From Oscillospiraceae bacterium (GTDB taxonomy: Bacteria > Bacillota > Clostridia > Oscillospirales > Ruminococcaceae): a DNA stretch of 64,000 nt. The stretch lies in the NCBI GenBank assembly GCA_004555865.1, contig SFJO01000002.1:62001-126000 (forward strand). Reading direction: 5' to 3'. A program made the position numbers and the translations under genes. The notes beneath the pieces are model-generated. The model made no database searches, was not told where the DNA came from, and was given only the letters and a program-made list of their open reading frames with translations. Below, piece by piece: positions 16,328 to 24,861 of this stretch (position 1 is its first letter; each line of letters opens with the position of its first letter).

Positions 16328-18091
16328 TCAACGGGTCAGGTGAATGCACTCGGCGGACGGATTCAGCCCATTCTCCGCCAGGAAGGCCTCGATCTCCTCA
16401 TCCCGGCTCAGCAGGATCAGATAGTCGTAATTTTCATACAGCTCCTCCAGCGTGTACCATTCATCCTCGTATTGCCAGAACTTCGCAGTGTTGGTGTTCA
16501 GCACATAGCGGGCCACATACCGCAGCGACCAGGTGTCCACGTTCCCGCCGCGGGTGTAGAACAGATAGCGGCTGCCGTCCGTCAGGCCGTATTCCTGCTT
16601 CAGGGCCAATACCGGCTGCTGGCTGTTATCCGGGTCCTGATAGGGCGCCCGGCTGACCAGTGCGGCCAGACCATTGTTTCCCGCCAGGCAGAAGGCCGCG
16701 CCCAAAGCCAGCACGGCGGCCCCGGCTGCGGCCGGAAGCGCACCGCCCGCCTTGCCCTTGGGCAGGGTCAGCAGCAGCCAGGCCGCCAGCGCCGCCGCCA
16801 GAAATTGCAGTGTGGTGGTGTGGTAGCGCTGAATGGAGGCCAGCACCAGCATCTCGTTGGTGTTCATGGAGAACACATAGGTGCCCCACAAACAGCCGAT
16901 GTACGCAAGCTCCGCCCCCAGGCAGGCCCCGGCCGGCAGCAGCACCGCCCGCAGAGAGCAGCGGGTGTACCACCGCACAAACAGGCACACCAGAATCAGC
17001 AGCACCGCAAAGGCCAGCATCCGGCGGGTGTCCCCCTCCGAAAGGCTCAGCAGGTGGCTCCGGAACAGCCCGTTGAACCGGGCCAGCTCCTCGGCGGTTT
17101 TGTCGCCCAGAATGGTTTCGTAGCTGCCCAGGCTCACCGCGTGCTTGCTGGAAGCGCCCGCCGGGTACACCAGCGCCACATGCCGCAGCCACAGCCAGTA
17201 GGCCGCAAAAGGCACCGCCGTGCAGGCAAGGCCCGCCTTGAGCTTCGCCGCGTGGGGAGCGCTGCCCCTTGCCAGCCAGTACCACAGCACCGCCAGCACA
17301 CAGGCAATGAAAAACAGGCCGCTGTTTTTTACCAGCGCCAGAAAGCTCAGGCAGGGCAGCGCCGCCAGGGCCGCTTTCTCCGGGGTGTACCGCAGCGCCA
17401 GCACCACGGCCAGCGCCCCGGCCCCCAGCGCCGCCAGCAGCGTATCCACCCGCAGGTCGGCCAGCGGAACGTTGCCGCCCGCCAGAACCAGCATGGCACC
17501 CGCCGCCGCCAGCCAGCCGCCCGGGCACTTTTGGGGGCACAGCCCCCACAGCGCCCAGGCCCCAGCCAGCACCAGCAGCCCCTGGCTGAACATCATCATG
17601 CCGTCGGAAAGGCCCACTGTGCCGCACACATAGTCGATCCAGCAGGCCGTGGCGGGCGGATAGCCCACAAACTCCACCGCCGTGTTGGCCGTGTTGGGCA
17701 GCTGGGCCTGGGTAATCACGGTTTTGGCCATGATGGCCCAATGGGCAAAGTTGTCATGCCCCGGCACAAGGCCGCCCCTGGTAAGCACCAGCAGCCAGGC
17801 GCTCAGCACCGGAAAAGCCGCCCCTCGCAGGCTCAGCCAAGGGGTAAGCGCCGCCCTCTGGCGCACAAGCACCCAGACCAGAGCCGCCAGGCCGCCCAGC
17901 GTCAGCGCCCAGCGCACCGGGGTGAGAATGTTCAGCAGCCCGGCCCCGCACATGGCGCAGCCGATGGCCGAAATGGTCACCAGCGGCGTCTGCTCCACAG
18001 GCAGCGCAAAGCGCCGGGCCGCCCACAGGCACCACCCCGCCAGGCTCAGGGCAAACAGGCCCAACCGGGCCAGCAAAAGCAAGGTATTCAA
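16328..18091 (-). CDS. GT-C type multipass membrane glycosyltransferase-like protein
   Basis: Last gene of the polysaccharide operon. The TTG at 18091, nine bases after AAGGAG, gives 587 residues; longer in-frame starts overlap the previous gene heavily. About eleven to thirteen hydrophobic segments fill the first 450 residues. The first large loop carries GHDNFAHWA (Asp113), the position where GT-C enzymes keep a catalytic acidic residue, and PPATACWIDY follows. The C-terminal 120 residues are soluble with alternating aromatic and charged residues. It probably adds a sugar from a lipid-linked donor outside the membrane. A polymerase or ligase role cannot be excluded. Confidence 0.7.
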   Translation of the reverse strand: MNTLLLLARLGLFALSLAGWCLWAARRFALPVEQTPLVTISAIGCAMCGAGLLNILTPVRWALTLGGLAALVWVLVRQRAALTPWLSLRGAAFPVLSAWLLVLTRGGLVPGHDNFAHWAIMAKTVITQAQLPNTANTAVEFVGYPPATACWIDYVCGTVGLSDGMMMFSQGLLVLAGAWALWGLCPQKCPGGWLAAAGAMLVLAGGNVPLADLRVDTLLAALGAGALAVVLALRYTPEKAALAALPCLSFLALVKNSGLFFIACVLAVLWYWLARGSAPHAAKLKAGLACTAVPFAAYWLWLRHVALVYPAGASSKHAVSLGSYETILGDKTAEELARFNGLFRSHLLSLSEGDTRRMLAFAVLLILVCLFVRWYTRCSLRAVLLPAGACLGAELAYIGCLWGTYVFSMNTNEMLVLASIQRYHTTTLQFLAAALAAWLLLTLPKGKAGGALPAAAGAAVLALGAAFCLAGNNGLAALVSRAPYQDPDNSQQPVLALKQEYGLTDGSRYLFYTRGGNVDTWSLRYVARYVLNTNTAKFWQYEDEWYTLEELYENYDYLILLSRDEEIEAFLAENGLNPSAECIHLTR

Positions 18092-18104
18092 GGTTCCCTT
18101 CTCC

Positions 18105-18647
18105 TTAAAACTCCATGGATGCCAGCGGCGTGCCGTCCAGAAGCTTCTGGACAAAGCAGCCGCCCTCGTAGGTCATATAACTGTGGGTGCCGTCCTTCGG
18201 GATGGACACGCTGCCCGGATTGAGAATGAGGATGCCGTCCTTCCATTCCAAATGCTTCACGTGCACATGGCCGAAGGCAAAGGCGCTGCCCGCCGGAATC
18301 GGCGGCAGATGCTCCGGGTCAAAGTGGTGGCCGTGGGTGGCAAACAGCAGCTTGCCGTTTTCCAGCGCAAGGGTGGTGTACTCCGCCATCACCGGGAACT
18401 CCAGCACCATCTGGTCCACCTCCGCCTCGCAGTTGCCCCGCACCGCAACGATCTTCTCCTTGATGCCGTTCAGCATGGGAATGACCTGCTTGGGCGCATA
18501 GCCCTCGGGCAGGTCGTTGCGGGGGCCGTGGTAGAGCAGATCTCCCAGCAGAAGCACCCGGTCCGGCGCTTCGGCTTCAATGCGCTTCATCAGCTGGCCG
18601 GTGTACAAAGCCGAACCATGCAGATCGGATGCGAGCACCAGCTTCAT
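18105..18647 (-). CDS. YfcE-type metallophosphoesterase
   Basis: Small calcineurin-like phosphodiesterase of 180 residues. All metal-binding blocks are visible: SDLHGS (residues 8-13), GDLLYHGPRND, RGNCE, ATHGHHF and GHVHV near the C-terminus. E. coli YfcE acts on artificial phosphodiesters and its natural substrate is unknown. Start at 18647 has AAAGGAG six bases upstream. The ATG overlaps the TGA of the polymerase-like gene by four bases, and the next gene starts 13 bases after its stop, so it is translated as part of the capsule operon. A role in hydrolysing a phosphodiester of the polymer or its precursors is only inferred from position. Confidence 0.9.
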   Translation of the reverse strand: MKLVLASDLHGSALYTGQLMKRIEAEAPDRVLLLGDLLYHGPRNDLPEGYAPKQVIPMLNGIKEKIVAVRGNCEAEVDQMVLEFPVMAEYTTLALENGKLLFATHGHHFDPEHLPPIPAGSAFAFGHVHVKHLEWKDGILILNPGSVSIPKDGTHSYMTYEGGCFVQKLLDGTPLASMEF

Positions 18648-19948
18648 GACAGGCTCCTTTCTTCTTTGGGCGGGCCTTTGTGCTGCAAAGTCAGCACAAA
18701 CTCCGCGTTGGGATACAGGGCGATGGGCATGAGATACAGGGTCATATTCAGCCCGGGCGACAGGCAGTGCTCCATCACGGCATACACCGTAAACATGGCC
18801 ACCGCCAGCGCCAGGGGCAGGTCGCCCTGCTTCAGCAGCCGGTAGGTGAGCAGCACAAAGCCCAGGCAGATGAGCGCCACCATGATCGGCCCACATAGAT
18901 AGTAGTAGTAGATATAGGAATTGTCCACCCGGTAAAAGCCGTCGGAAATAAACGCCTGCCCGAAAAAGAAGTGCTGGTTGCCATAGAGCTTTTCCATACC
19001 GAAGGTGTTGTAGGCCAGTGAAATGCGGCGGCTCAGCACAAAGTCAATGGCGGCCATCAGCTTGTTGTCCTTATCGTACACAAGGCTCAAGGCCCAGGTA
19101 AAGGCCGCCACAAGCGGGGCTGCCAAGCACAGCAGGGCCTGCACCGGCTTTGCCGCAAACAGCTGCGGCAAACAGCGGGCCAGCACCAGCAGCACGGCAA
19201 ACCCCAGGCCGATTATCACCGCGCTGCGGCAGTTCGGCACCTGCTGAATGAACACCAGCACCGCCCCGAAGGGCAGCAGATGCCACAGCTTGAAGCGGGG
19301 CCGCAGGGCCAGCCACAGAATGGCCATCTGTGCCAGCGCAATGCCCAAAAAATTCACGCTGCCGAACTGCAGGTCCGCCCGCAGGCGGCCGGTTTCCCAG
19401 CGTTCGGCCCAGCCGGCGGTAAACACCCCCGCCCCGATCAGGGCCAGGTGCACCGCCAGCTTGGCAAAAATGCTGCTGCTCAGCCAGCGCAGCGACCAGC
19501 GCAGATCCACATCCTTCAAAAGCAGCATGGCACATAGGCTGTTGGCAATGGGATCGTAGCCGGTGATCATGTGCGAGAACGCAAACCACAGGCACAGCCC
19601 CACGCTGACCAGCAGCTGCCGGCCGGAATACCGGCTGGCAAACAGCACCTTCGCCAGCACCAGGCAGCAGGTCAGGGTGGCGCCCACGGTGTCCCACAGT
19701 TCCGGAATCTCCGGCAGGGCCAGCAGCTTCTGGGCTGCCAGTTCTCCGGTGCCCCAAAGCCATTCCACCGCGAAATAGGCCGCGACCAGCGCCGCTCCCA
19801 GCCGTTGGCGCACCGCTGTGCCGCCGTCGGCCCAAAGCCAGCGCTCGCGGTTCCACAGGCCTTGCGTGCTGCCGCCGGGCAGGGCCGCCGCCCCAAAGCC
19901 CAGCACCAACAGGCCGGGCAGCAGGCGGATGAGCAATTTTACCGTCAT
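18644..19948 (-). CDS. Wzy-like polysaccharide polymerase
   Basis: Predicted membrane protein of 434 residues with eleven or so hydrophobic helices and a larger extracytoplasmic loop in the C-terminal third (around the YNTFGMEKLYGNQHFFFG segment). Such a loop and overall layout are typical of O-antigen/capsule polymerases, whose sequences diverge strongly. The segment VPNCRSAVIIGLGF in the middle resembles the conserved arginine-containing region of this group. It starts at 19948 after AAAGGAG. The presence of a flippase in the same operon supports a Wzx/Wzy pathway. The assignment is by topology and context. Confidence 0.7.
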   Translation of the reverse strand: MTVKLLIRLLPGLLVLGFGAAALPGGSTQGLWNRERWLWADGGTAVRQRLGAALVAAYFAVEWLWGTGELAAQKLLALPEIPELWDTVGATLTCCLVLAKVLFASRYSGRQLLVSVGLCLWFAFSHMITGYDPIANSLCAMLLLKDVDLRWSLRWLSSSIFAKLAVHLALIGAGVFTAGWAERWETGRLRADLQFGSVNFLGIALAQMAILWLALRPRFKLWHLLPFGAVLVFIQQVPNCRSAVIIGLGFAVLLVLARCLPQLFAAKPVQALLCLAAPLVAAFTWALSLVYDKDNKLMAAIDFVLSRRISLAYNTFGMEKLYGNQHFFFGQAFISDGFYRVDNSYIYYYYLCGPIMVALICLGFVLLTYRLLKQGDLPLALAVAMFTVYAVMEHCLSPGLNMTLYLMPIALYPNAEFVLTLQHKGPPKEERSLS

Positions 19949-19968
19949 TGCGTCTCCTTTCGGGAAGT

Positions 19969-21606
19969 TCAGGCGTTGGCTTCGGCTTCGCCGTACCGGC
20001 GCACGATCTGCCCCATCTCGTCAAAATGCTGTTCCATTTCGGCCACCAGACGGAACTGGGTGCGGCTGCGCACCAGGTTGTGGGTGGGATAATCGGTTTT
20101 AAAATACACGTCGCCCTGCAGGTAATCGGCCAAAAAGCGCATTCCGCACTCCAGCGTCAGCAGCTTTGCGCCCCAGACCATATACTCACGCTCCTTGGCG
20201 GTGAGCACGCCGCCGCAGCCCTCCAGATAGCCCTTGGTGTACAGTTCAAACAGGTTCATGTCGAAATGCACCTTTTCCAGATTCGGCTCATCCTCGTCGG
20301 CGGTGGAGGCCCCATAGCGGATGGCGTCGCCGTAGTCGTTCAGGGCCGTGCCGGGCATGATGGTGTCCAGATCAATCAGGCACATGCTGTGGCCGTTCCG
20401 GTCAAACAGCAGGTTGTTCAGCTTGGTGTCGTTGTGGGTCACCCGCAGAGGCAGGCTGCCGTTGCGGATCTGCTCCATCAGGATGCTGCAATCGGCCTGA
20501 CGGGCCAGCACAAAGCCGATCTCCTCCCGGCAGGTGCGGGCCCGGTCCTTCACATCCCGCTGCACGGCCTTCTTGAAGTCCGCCAGGCGGCTCTCGGTGT
20601 CGTGGAAGCGGGGAATGGTCTCGTACAGGGTGTCCACCGGGTAGCCGTCCAGCTGACGCAGGAAGCGGCCGAAGCCCAGGCCCGCCTCGTACATCAGCTG
20701 CGGGTCGTCGGCCGTCTGGTGGCACACCGCGTCGGCAATGTAATTGTAGCAGCGCCAGGGCATTCCCTGATCGTCCTCAAAATAGGGGTCGCCGCTTTTG
20801 GTTTTGATGTAGCTGAGGGTCTCCCGATCCGGGTTTCCGCCCTGGGCCCGGATGGACTTGCGCAGATACTCGGTAACGCCGAAGATGTTGGCCATCACAT
20901 GGTCCGGCCGATGGAAGGCCACGATGTTCACCCGTTGAAGCACATAGGTCAGCTCATCGCCTGCCTCCCCTGCCATGTACACCGCATAGGTCTCGTTGAT
21001 GTGCCCCGCGCCGAAGGGCTTGACGTAGCTGCAGTCGTTGCCGAAGCCGAAGGCGTACAGGGCGTCCTCCAGCTGGCGGCTGTCCACCCCCTCAATGGGC
21101 CGCCGGGTGGAAAAGATGACCTCGCCGGCCTCCACCTTGCGCAGAGGGGCAATGTGGCAGTTGGCCTTCACCACGCTGCCCAGGCCCACGTGGGCACCGT
21201 CTCCCACGTCGCTGTCGTGGTCCACGATGGCGCCGCTGTTGATCAGCACGCCCTTGCCCAGCTTGACATGGGTGTTCAGCACGGCGCGCTGCATCACAAA
21301 ACAGCCGGCCTCCATCTGCACCGAGGGGCTGACAATCGCGCTGGGATGGCACAGGCAGGGCACGTCAAACCCCGCCTCCTGCAGCTTTTCCACCCAGGCC
21401 AGACGCATCCGGTTGTTGCCGAAGGCCGCCACAGCGTGAGGGAATTTCTCCCGCCAGATCTGGTAATCCACGCATTTGCCGATGACGCGGCTGTCCTTCG
21501 CCGCGTCATCCAGAAAGGCGATCTCCTCGTACTTCCCGCTCTGCCGGGCACATTCATAGACCATATGGCCGAAGCCGCCGGCCCCAAGGATCAGAAGGTT
21601 GCTCAT
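19969..21606 (-). CDS. fused NeuD-type acyltransferase and NahK-type sugar 1-kinase
   Basis: One 545-residue frame holds two enzymes. Residues 1-165 match the NeuD/PglD acyltransferase family: a Rossmann-like start (LLILGAGGFGHMVYE), then left-handed helix hexapeptides with the catalytic-type IVDHDSDVGDG (His130). From about 172 the protein resembles N-acetylhexosamine 1-kinases of the aminoglycoside phosphotransferase fold: GHINETYAVY (201-210), catalytic loop THNDTKLNNLLF (Asp393) and metal site IDLDTIMPG (about 411-419). It could acylate a capsule sugar and also phosphorylate a free hexosamine at C1 to feed nucleotide-sugar synthesis. The ATG at 21606 follows GAGGAA; a frame to 21636 is open but unlikely. 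Confidence 0.85.
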   Translation of the reverse strand: MSNLLILGAGGFGHMVYECARQSGKYEEIAFLDDAAKDSRVIGKCVDYQIWREKFPHAVAAFGNNRMRLAWVEKLQEAGFDVPCLCHPSAIVSPSVQMEAGCFVMQRAVLNTHVKLGKGVLINSGAIVDHDSDVGDGAHVGLGSVVKANCHIAPLRKVEAGEVIFSTRRPIEGVDSRQLEDALYAFGFGNDCSYVKPFGAGHINETYAVYMAGEAGDELTYVLQRVNIVAFHRPDHVMANIFGVTEYLRKSIRAQGGNPDRETLSYIKTKSGDPYFEDDQGMPWRCYNYIADAVCHQTADDPQLMYEAGLGFGRFLRQLDGYPVDTLYETIPRFHDTESRLADFKKAVQRDVKDRARTCREEIGFVLARQADCSILMEQIRNGSLPLRVTHNDTKLNNLLFDRNGHSMCLIDLDTIMPGTALNDYGDAIRYGASTADEDEPNLEKVHFDMNLFELYTKGYLEGCGGVLTAKEREYMVWGAKLLTLECGMRFLADYLQGDVYFKTDYPTHNLVRSRTQFRLVAEMEQHFDEMGQIVRRYGEAEANA

Positions 21607-21690
21607 GGGTCGTTCCTCATTTCTTTTATGGGTCACCGTAGAGGTTCCTGCGGTTGGTTTCTTCGGGTTTGCCGCGTGAAAAGCGGCCTT

Positions 21691-22845
21691 TCAGCACTCT
21701 AGCGGCAGGCTCCTGCGCTGGTCAGCCAGGCGGTGTGCCAGCGAATACCCACGCCAGAGCCGTTCCAGCAGCCACCGGCCCGCCGGGCTGCACCGAAGGG
21801 ATGCAAAGCCGCAGGCTGCCCGCAGCTGCTCCAAATCCACCACGGCCTCTTTGTTCATGCGGCTGCCGCCGCCCGCCACCAGGGCATTCAGCTGGTTTGC
21901 CATCTCAATGGCACGGTATTTGTTCTTTTTGTAAAACAGCCACCGCCACAGAACGCATTGCCGGGCCGACAGCTGCCGCCCCAGATAGTATTCCTGCACA
22001 ATGTCGGGCAGATAGTCTTTCACACGGGCCGAGCCGTTGTTGGCCCCAATGCGGTAATCGTAAATGTTCTGGGGCAGAATGTAGCACCGGTGGTTGGCAA
22101 ACAACCGCACCGCCAAAACGTAATCGTCGTTGTAAAGGATGTCCTCACAGCCGGGCTGCCGGTCCCGTCCGAAGCCGCCGCAAGCCACAAAGGCGGAGCG
22201 GCGGATGAACGACCCGGTGGTGCGCCCGGCCGCAAAACCGAAGTTCAGCCTCCAGGCCCCCTGATAGCGCAGACGGTCCGCTCGGGGCGGCACCGGGGCC
22301 AGCAGCCGGGCAAGGCCTGCCTCGTCCAGCTTCTCGCCCTCAAACTGGTTGGCCAGGTTGAACACCGCATCCATCTGAGGATACGCCCGCACGGCGGCAC
22401 ACATTTTCTGCAGGAAATTTGCGGTGAGCAGGTCATCGTCGTGCAGCGTGCACACCCATTCAGAACGAGCCAGCCAGTAGCACATATTCCAATTGTCCAT
22501 CAAGCCCAGATTGTGCCGGTTGCGGTAGTACACGATTCGAGGGTCGTTCAGCTGACGCACTAACTCCTCGGCTGGGCTGAGCGCGCTTTCGTTCTCCTCC
22601 ATGCCGTCATCGTCCACAATCAGAATCTGATAGTCCGTCTCGCCCTGCTGATTCAGCGCGCTTTCCAGCGCAGGGCGCAGCAGCGCTACCCTTCGGTAGG
22701 CGGGAATGGCTACCGTCACCAGCGGCGGGGTGTCCCAGTGATGGCCCCAGCGCAGTTGGGCCTCGTTCTGCCGAACGCGGGCCAGATTGTCCTCTCCGTG
22801 CAGGTAATCGCGCTGGCGAATGTAGTCCAGAGTCGTCTGTTCCAT
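21691..22845 (-). CDS. glycosyltransferase family 2
   Basis: Cytoplasmic inverting GT-A enzyme of 384 residues, adding one sugar to the lipid-linked repeat. After an N-terminal extension of about 40 residues the GT2 core begins VTVAIPAYRRVALLRPAL, with VDDDG near residue 90, and the DxD-like LHDDDLLT around 140. A segment FAAGRTTGSFIRRSAF later is typical for the acceptor side. The start at 22845 has GAGGAG six bases upstream. It is separated by 10 bases from the upstream gene and by 84 from the fusion gene. Donor and acceptor cannot be read from sequence. Confidence 0.88.
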   Translation of the reverse strand: MEQTTLDYIRQRDYLHGEDNLARVRQNEAQLRWGHHWDTPPLVTVAIPAYRRVALLRPALESALNQQGETDYQILIVDDDGMEENESALSPAEELVRQLNDPRIVYYRNRHNLGLMDNWNMCYWLARSEWVCTLHDDDLLTANFLQKMCAAVRAYPQMDAVFNLANQFEGEKLDEAGLARLLAPVPPRADRLRYQGAWRLNFGFAAGRTTGSFIRRSAFVACGGFGRDRQPGCEDILYNDDYVLAVRLFANHRCYILPQNIYDYRIGANNGSARVKDYLPDIVQEYYLGRQLSARQCVLWRWLFYKKNKYRAIEMANQLNALVAGGGSRMNKEAVVDLEQLRAACGFASLRCSPAGRWLLERLWRGYSLAHRLADQRRSLPLEC

Positions 22846-22855
22846 CTGCCGCTCC

Positions 22856-23860
22856 TCATTTCTTGTTGGTTTGTTTGGCCCGCAGCATCCGCTTGTATTT
22901 GCCGCCCCAGATCTTAAAGCGGGGCCACAGCCCCCTGCCCCAGCCATACACCGCCGGAATGACGTGGAACCGCTCCTTCAGTGCGTTTAGCTGTACCGCC
23001 GTGTGCCCAGCCCGGTATCGCCCGCTGGCCGCCAGATGCCGCAGCGGGGTGCTTGCGCTGAACTTTTCCATGGCAACGGTGTCGTAGCTTTGGCCCACCC
23101 ATTCCAGCGTTTCGGCGTCGGGGGCCTGGCCCAGAATGTTCTTGCCGCTGCGCAGCCCGTGCAGGGGCCGCACCTCATAGCGTCCCGGGCAGCGGGTCAT
23201 GGCCCAGGTGCCGTAGGTTTCAAACTCACTGAAGCCGGAGCCTTTGAGGGCATCCAGCGGCACCGCCGCCAGAATCTTCTCCCAGAAGGCGGTGCCGGGC
23301 AGCCGGTCGTTGGCTTCGATCTCGTCCAGCATCCGGCAGGCCAGTTGGGTGTCGAAGATCATATGCTCCGCAATAAAGCTGTCCTCCTGGCATTTTTCCA
23401 GACCCAGCAGGGTTTTCATCGTGTCAAAGTAGGGCTTGTTGTACTCCGGCCGCACGTTGAACAGATACTGCCCCTGCTCGTTTTGGAAGGAGATGGGCCG
23501 CACCGGCACCGTGTCGGCGTCCCACACAATGTAGGCCTTCTCCGTGCATACCCGGGCGTAGCCCAGCTTCAAAAACTGCTGGAAGTACCACCCGGCCCGC
23601 TTGTCCGTATAAATGCGGGCATACATGGCCTTTTTTACGCTGGCCAGGGTCAGGCCCTCCATCAGCTCGTTCTCGTTCACAAACACAATGCGCTCATCCC
23701 GGGGCAGCAGCGGCTCCAGGTCGGCCCCGCTGAGCACCACCAGCCGCCGGATGGGCAGGTTTTTGAACACAAAGGGCAGGTTCACCTGAGCGGCGGGCCA
23801 ATCCCGCTTCAGAATGGGCATGACCACATCGTAGGTTTCGGTCCAGGGCTGTTTGTTCAT
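22856..23860 (-). CDS. putative glycosyltransferase with DxD motif, family unsure
   Basis: 334 residues, soluble. I do not recognise the family firmly; it resembles the DUF6492-like putative glycosyltransferases of capsule loci. The pattern fits a GT-A fold: an N-terminal TYDVVMPILKRDW segment, KLGYARVCTEKAYIVWDADTVP with a DxD at about residues 115-117, and aromatic residues following. The C-terminus is basic (KYKRMLRAKQTNKK). Its ATG (23860) overlaps the TGA of the GT10 gene by four bases, so the two are translationally coupled. Another sugar-transfer step is the simplest reading. Confidence 0.6.
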   Translation of the reverse strand: MNKQPWTETYDVVMPILKRDWPAAQVNLPFVFKNLPIRRLVVLSGADLEPLLPRDERIVFVNENELMEGLTLASVKKAMYARIYTDKRAGWYFQQFLKLGYARVCTEKAYIVWDADTVPVRPISFQNEQGQYLFNVRPEYNKPYFDTMKTLLGLEKCQEDSFIAEHMIFDTQLACRMLDEIEANDRLPGTAFWEKILAAVPLDALKGSGFSEFETYGTWAMTRCPGRYEVRPLHGLRSGKNILGQAPDAETLEWVGQSYDTVAMEKFSASTPLRHLAASGRYRAGHTAVQLNALKERFHVIPAVYGWGRGLWPRFKIWGGKYKRMLRAKQTNKK

Positions 23861-24861
23861 TTTTTCCAAATCCCCTTTTTCACCAGAAAGCGCTCGCCCT
23901 TTGCGTACCATTTCCACCAGCCCATGCTCTCCAGCCGGGCGGCCTGACGGGCGTTTTCCTCATACTTGGCGGTCCAGAAATCCCGGCTGCGGCGGCGGCT
24001 GCCCTCCGGGCCCTGTTCCACAATATGGTGCATGAAGGCCCCGAAGGGGTTGCCCTCGATCTCCTGCCGCACCCGCTCGGGATCGGTAAAGGCGGGCTGG
24101 CGCAGCATATGCAGCCACCGCTCCCGATCCTCTTCCACGGCCCGCACCTTTTCCACCATGTCCTGCACGCTTGTGCAGGCGGTGCAGTCGATGAAGGCCT
24201 CTGGGTTGTAAATGCGCGCCACCTTCGGGTCGCCCCAGTAAATGGGCACGGTGGCCGCCGCAAAGGCATCCAAGATCTTCTCGGTGCAGTAGCCCATGGT
24301 CTGGGCGTTTTCAAAGGCCAGGCTGAATCGGCACTGCTGCTGGAAGGCCAGCTTGTCCGCCACCGGCTTGCCGTCCGGCTGGTTGTTTCGGCTTCGGCCG
24401 CCGCTCTCCACCCGCTTGTACCGGCTCAGAGTCTCGAACATCTGCTCCCGCATGGGGTTGGCCCCATAGTTGGATACCACATAATTGCAGAATTTTTCCT
24501 TGCTCCGGTACACTTCCTCCGGCAGCGTGTGCTTTGCAAGCGCCAGCTTGCCCAGCTCTTTCCAGCGGGGGAAGGCATACCACTGCAGCGAGAGAAAGCG
24601 ATCCTCGTAGGTCATCCAGTCGCTGCCCACCGCATAGTCGTACAAATTAAAATCCGGCCGCTGGTTCTCGCCGGAAACCAGAATGCGGGTGCAGTCATAA
24701 TGGCGGTACTCCTTGCCGAAGTGGCTGCACAGGATGTAATCCGGGTTGTCGCAGAACTCCACCTCGCCCAGGTCGGCCAGGCCATCCCGCAGCATCTGGG
24801 CAAATCCGTCCCTCATATCCTGTTCCCGCAGGAAGTCCACATACTTCACTTTGATTTTCAT
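23857..24861 (-). CDS. GT10 family (fucosyltransferase-like) glycosyltransferase
   Basis: Predicted alpha-1,3/1,4-fucosyltransferase of 334 residues. The family blocks are clear: SGENQRPDFNLYDYAVG (63-79), KFCNYVVSN (123-131) and the donor-binding ENAQTMGYCTEKILDAF (184-200) followed by VPIYWGDP. The C-terminus is rich in basic and aromatic residues, as in bacterial members. It probably transfers fucose from GDP-fucose, but no GDP-fucose synthesis genes are in this window. The ATG at 24861 overlaps the flippase stop by four bases. Some GT10 enzymes may use other deoxy sugars, so the donor is an inference. Confidence 0.9.
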   Translation of the reverse strand: MKIKVKYVDFLREQDMRDGFAQMLRDGLADLGEVEFCDNPDYILCSHFGKEYRHYDCTRILVSGENQRPDFNLYDYAVGSDWMTYEDRFLSLQWYAFPRWKELGKLALAKHTLPEEVYRSKEKFCNYVVSNYGANPMREQMFETLSRYKRVESGGRSRNNQPDGKPVADKLAFQQQCRFSLAFENAQTMGYCTEKILDAFAAATVPIYWGDPKVARIYNPEAFIDCTACTSVQDMVEKVRAVEEDRERWLHMLRQPAFTDPERVRQEIEGNPFGAFMHHIVEQGPEGSRRRSRDFWTAKYEENARQAARLESMGWWKWYAKGERFLVKKGIWKK

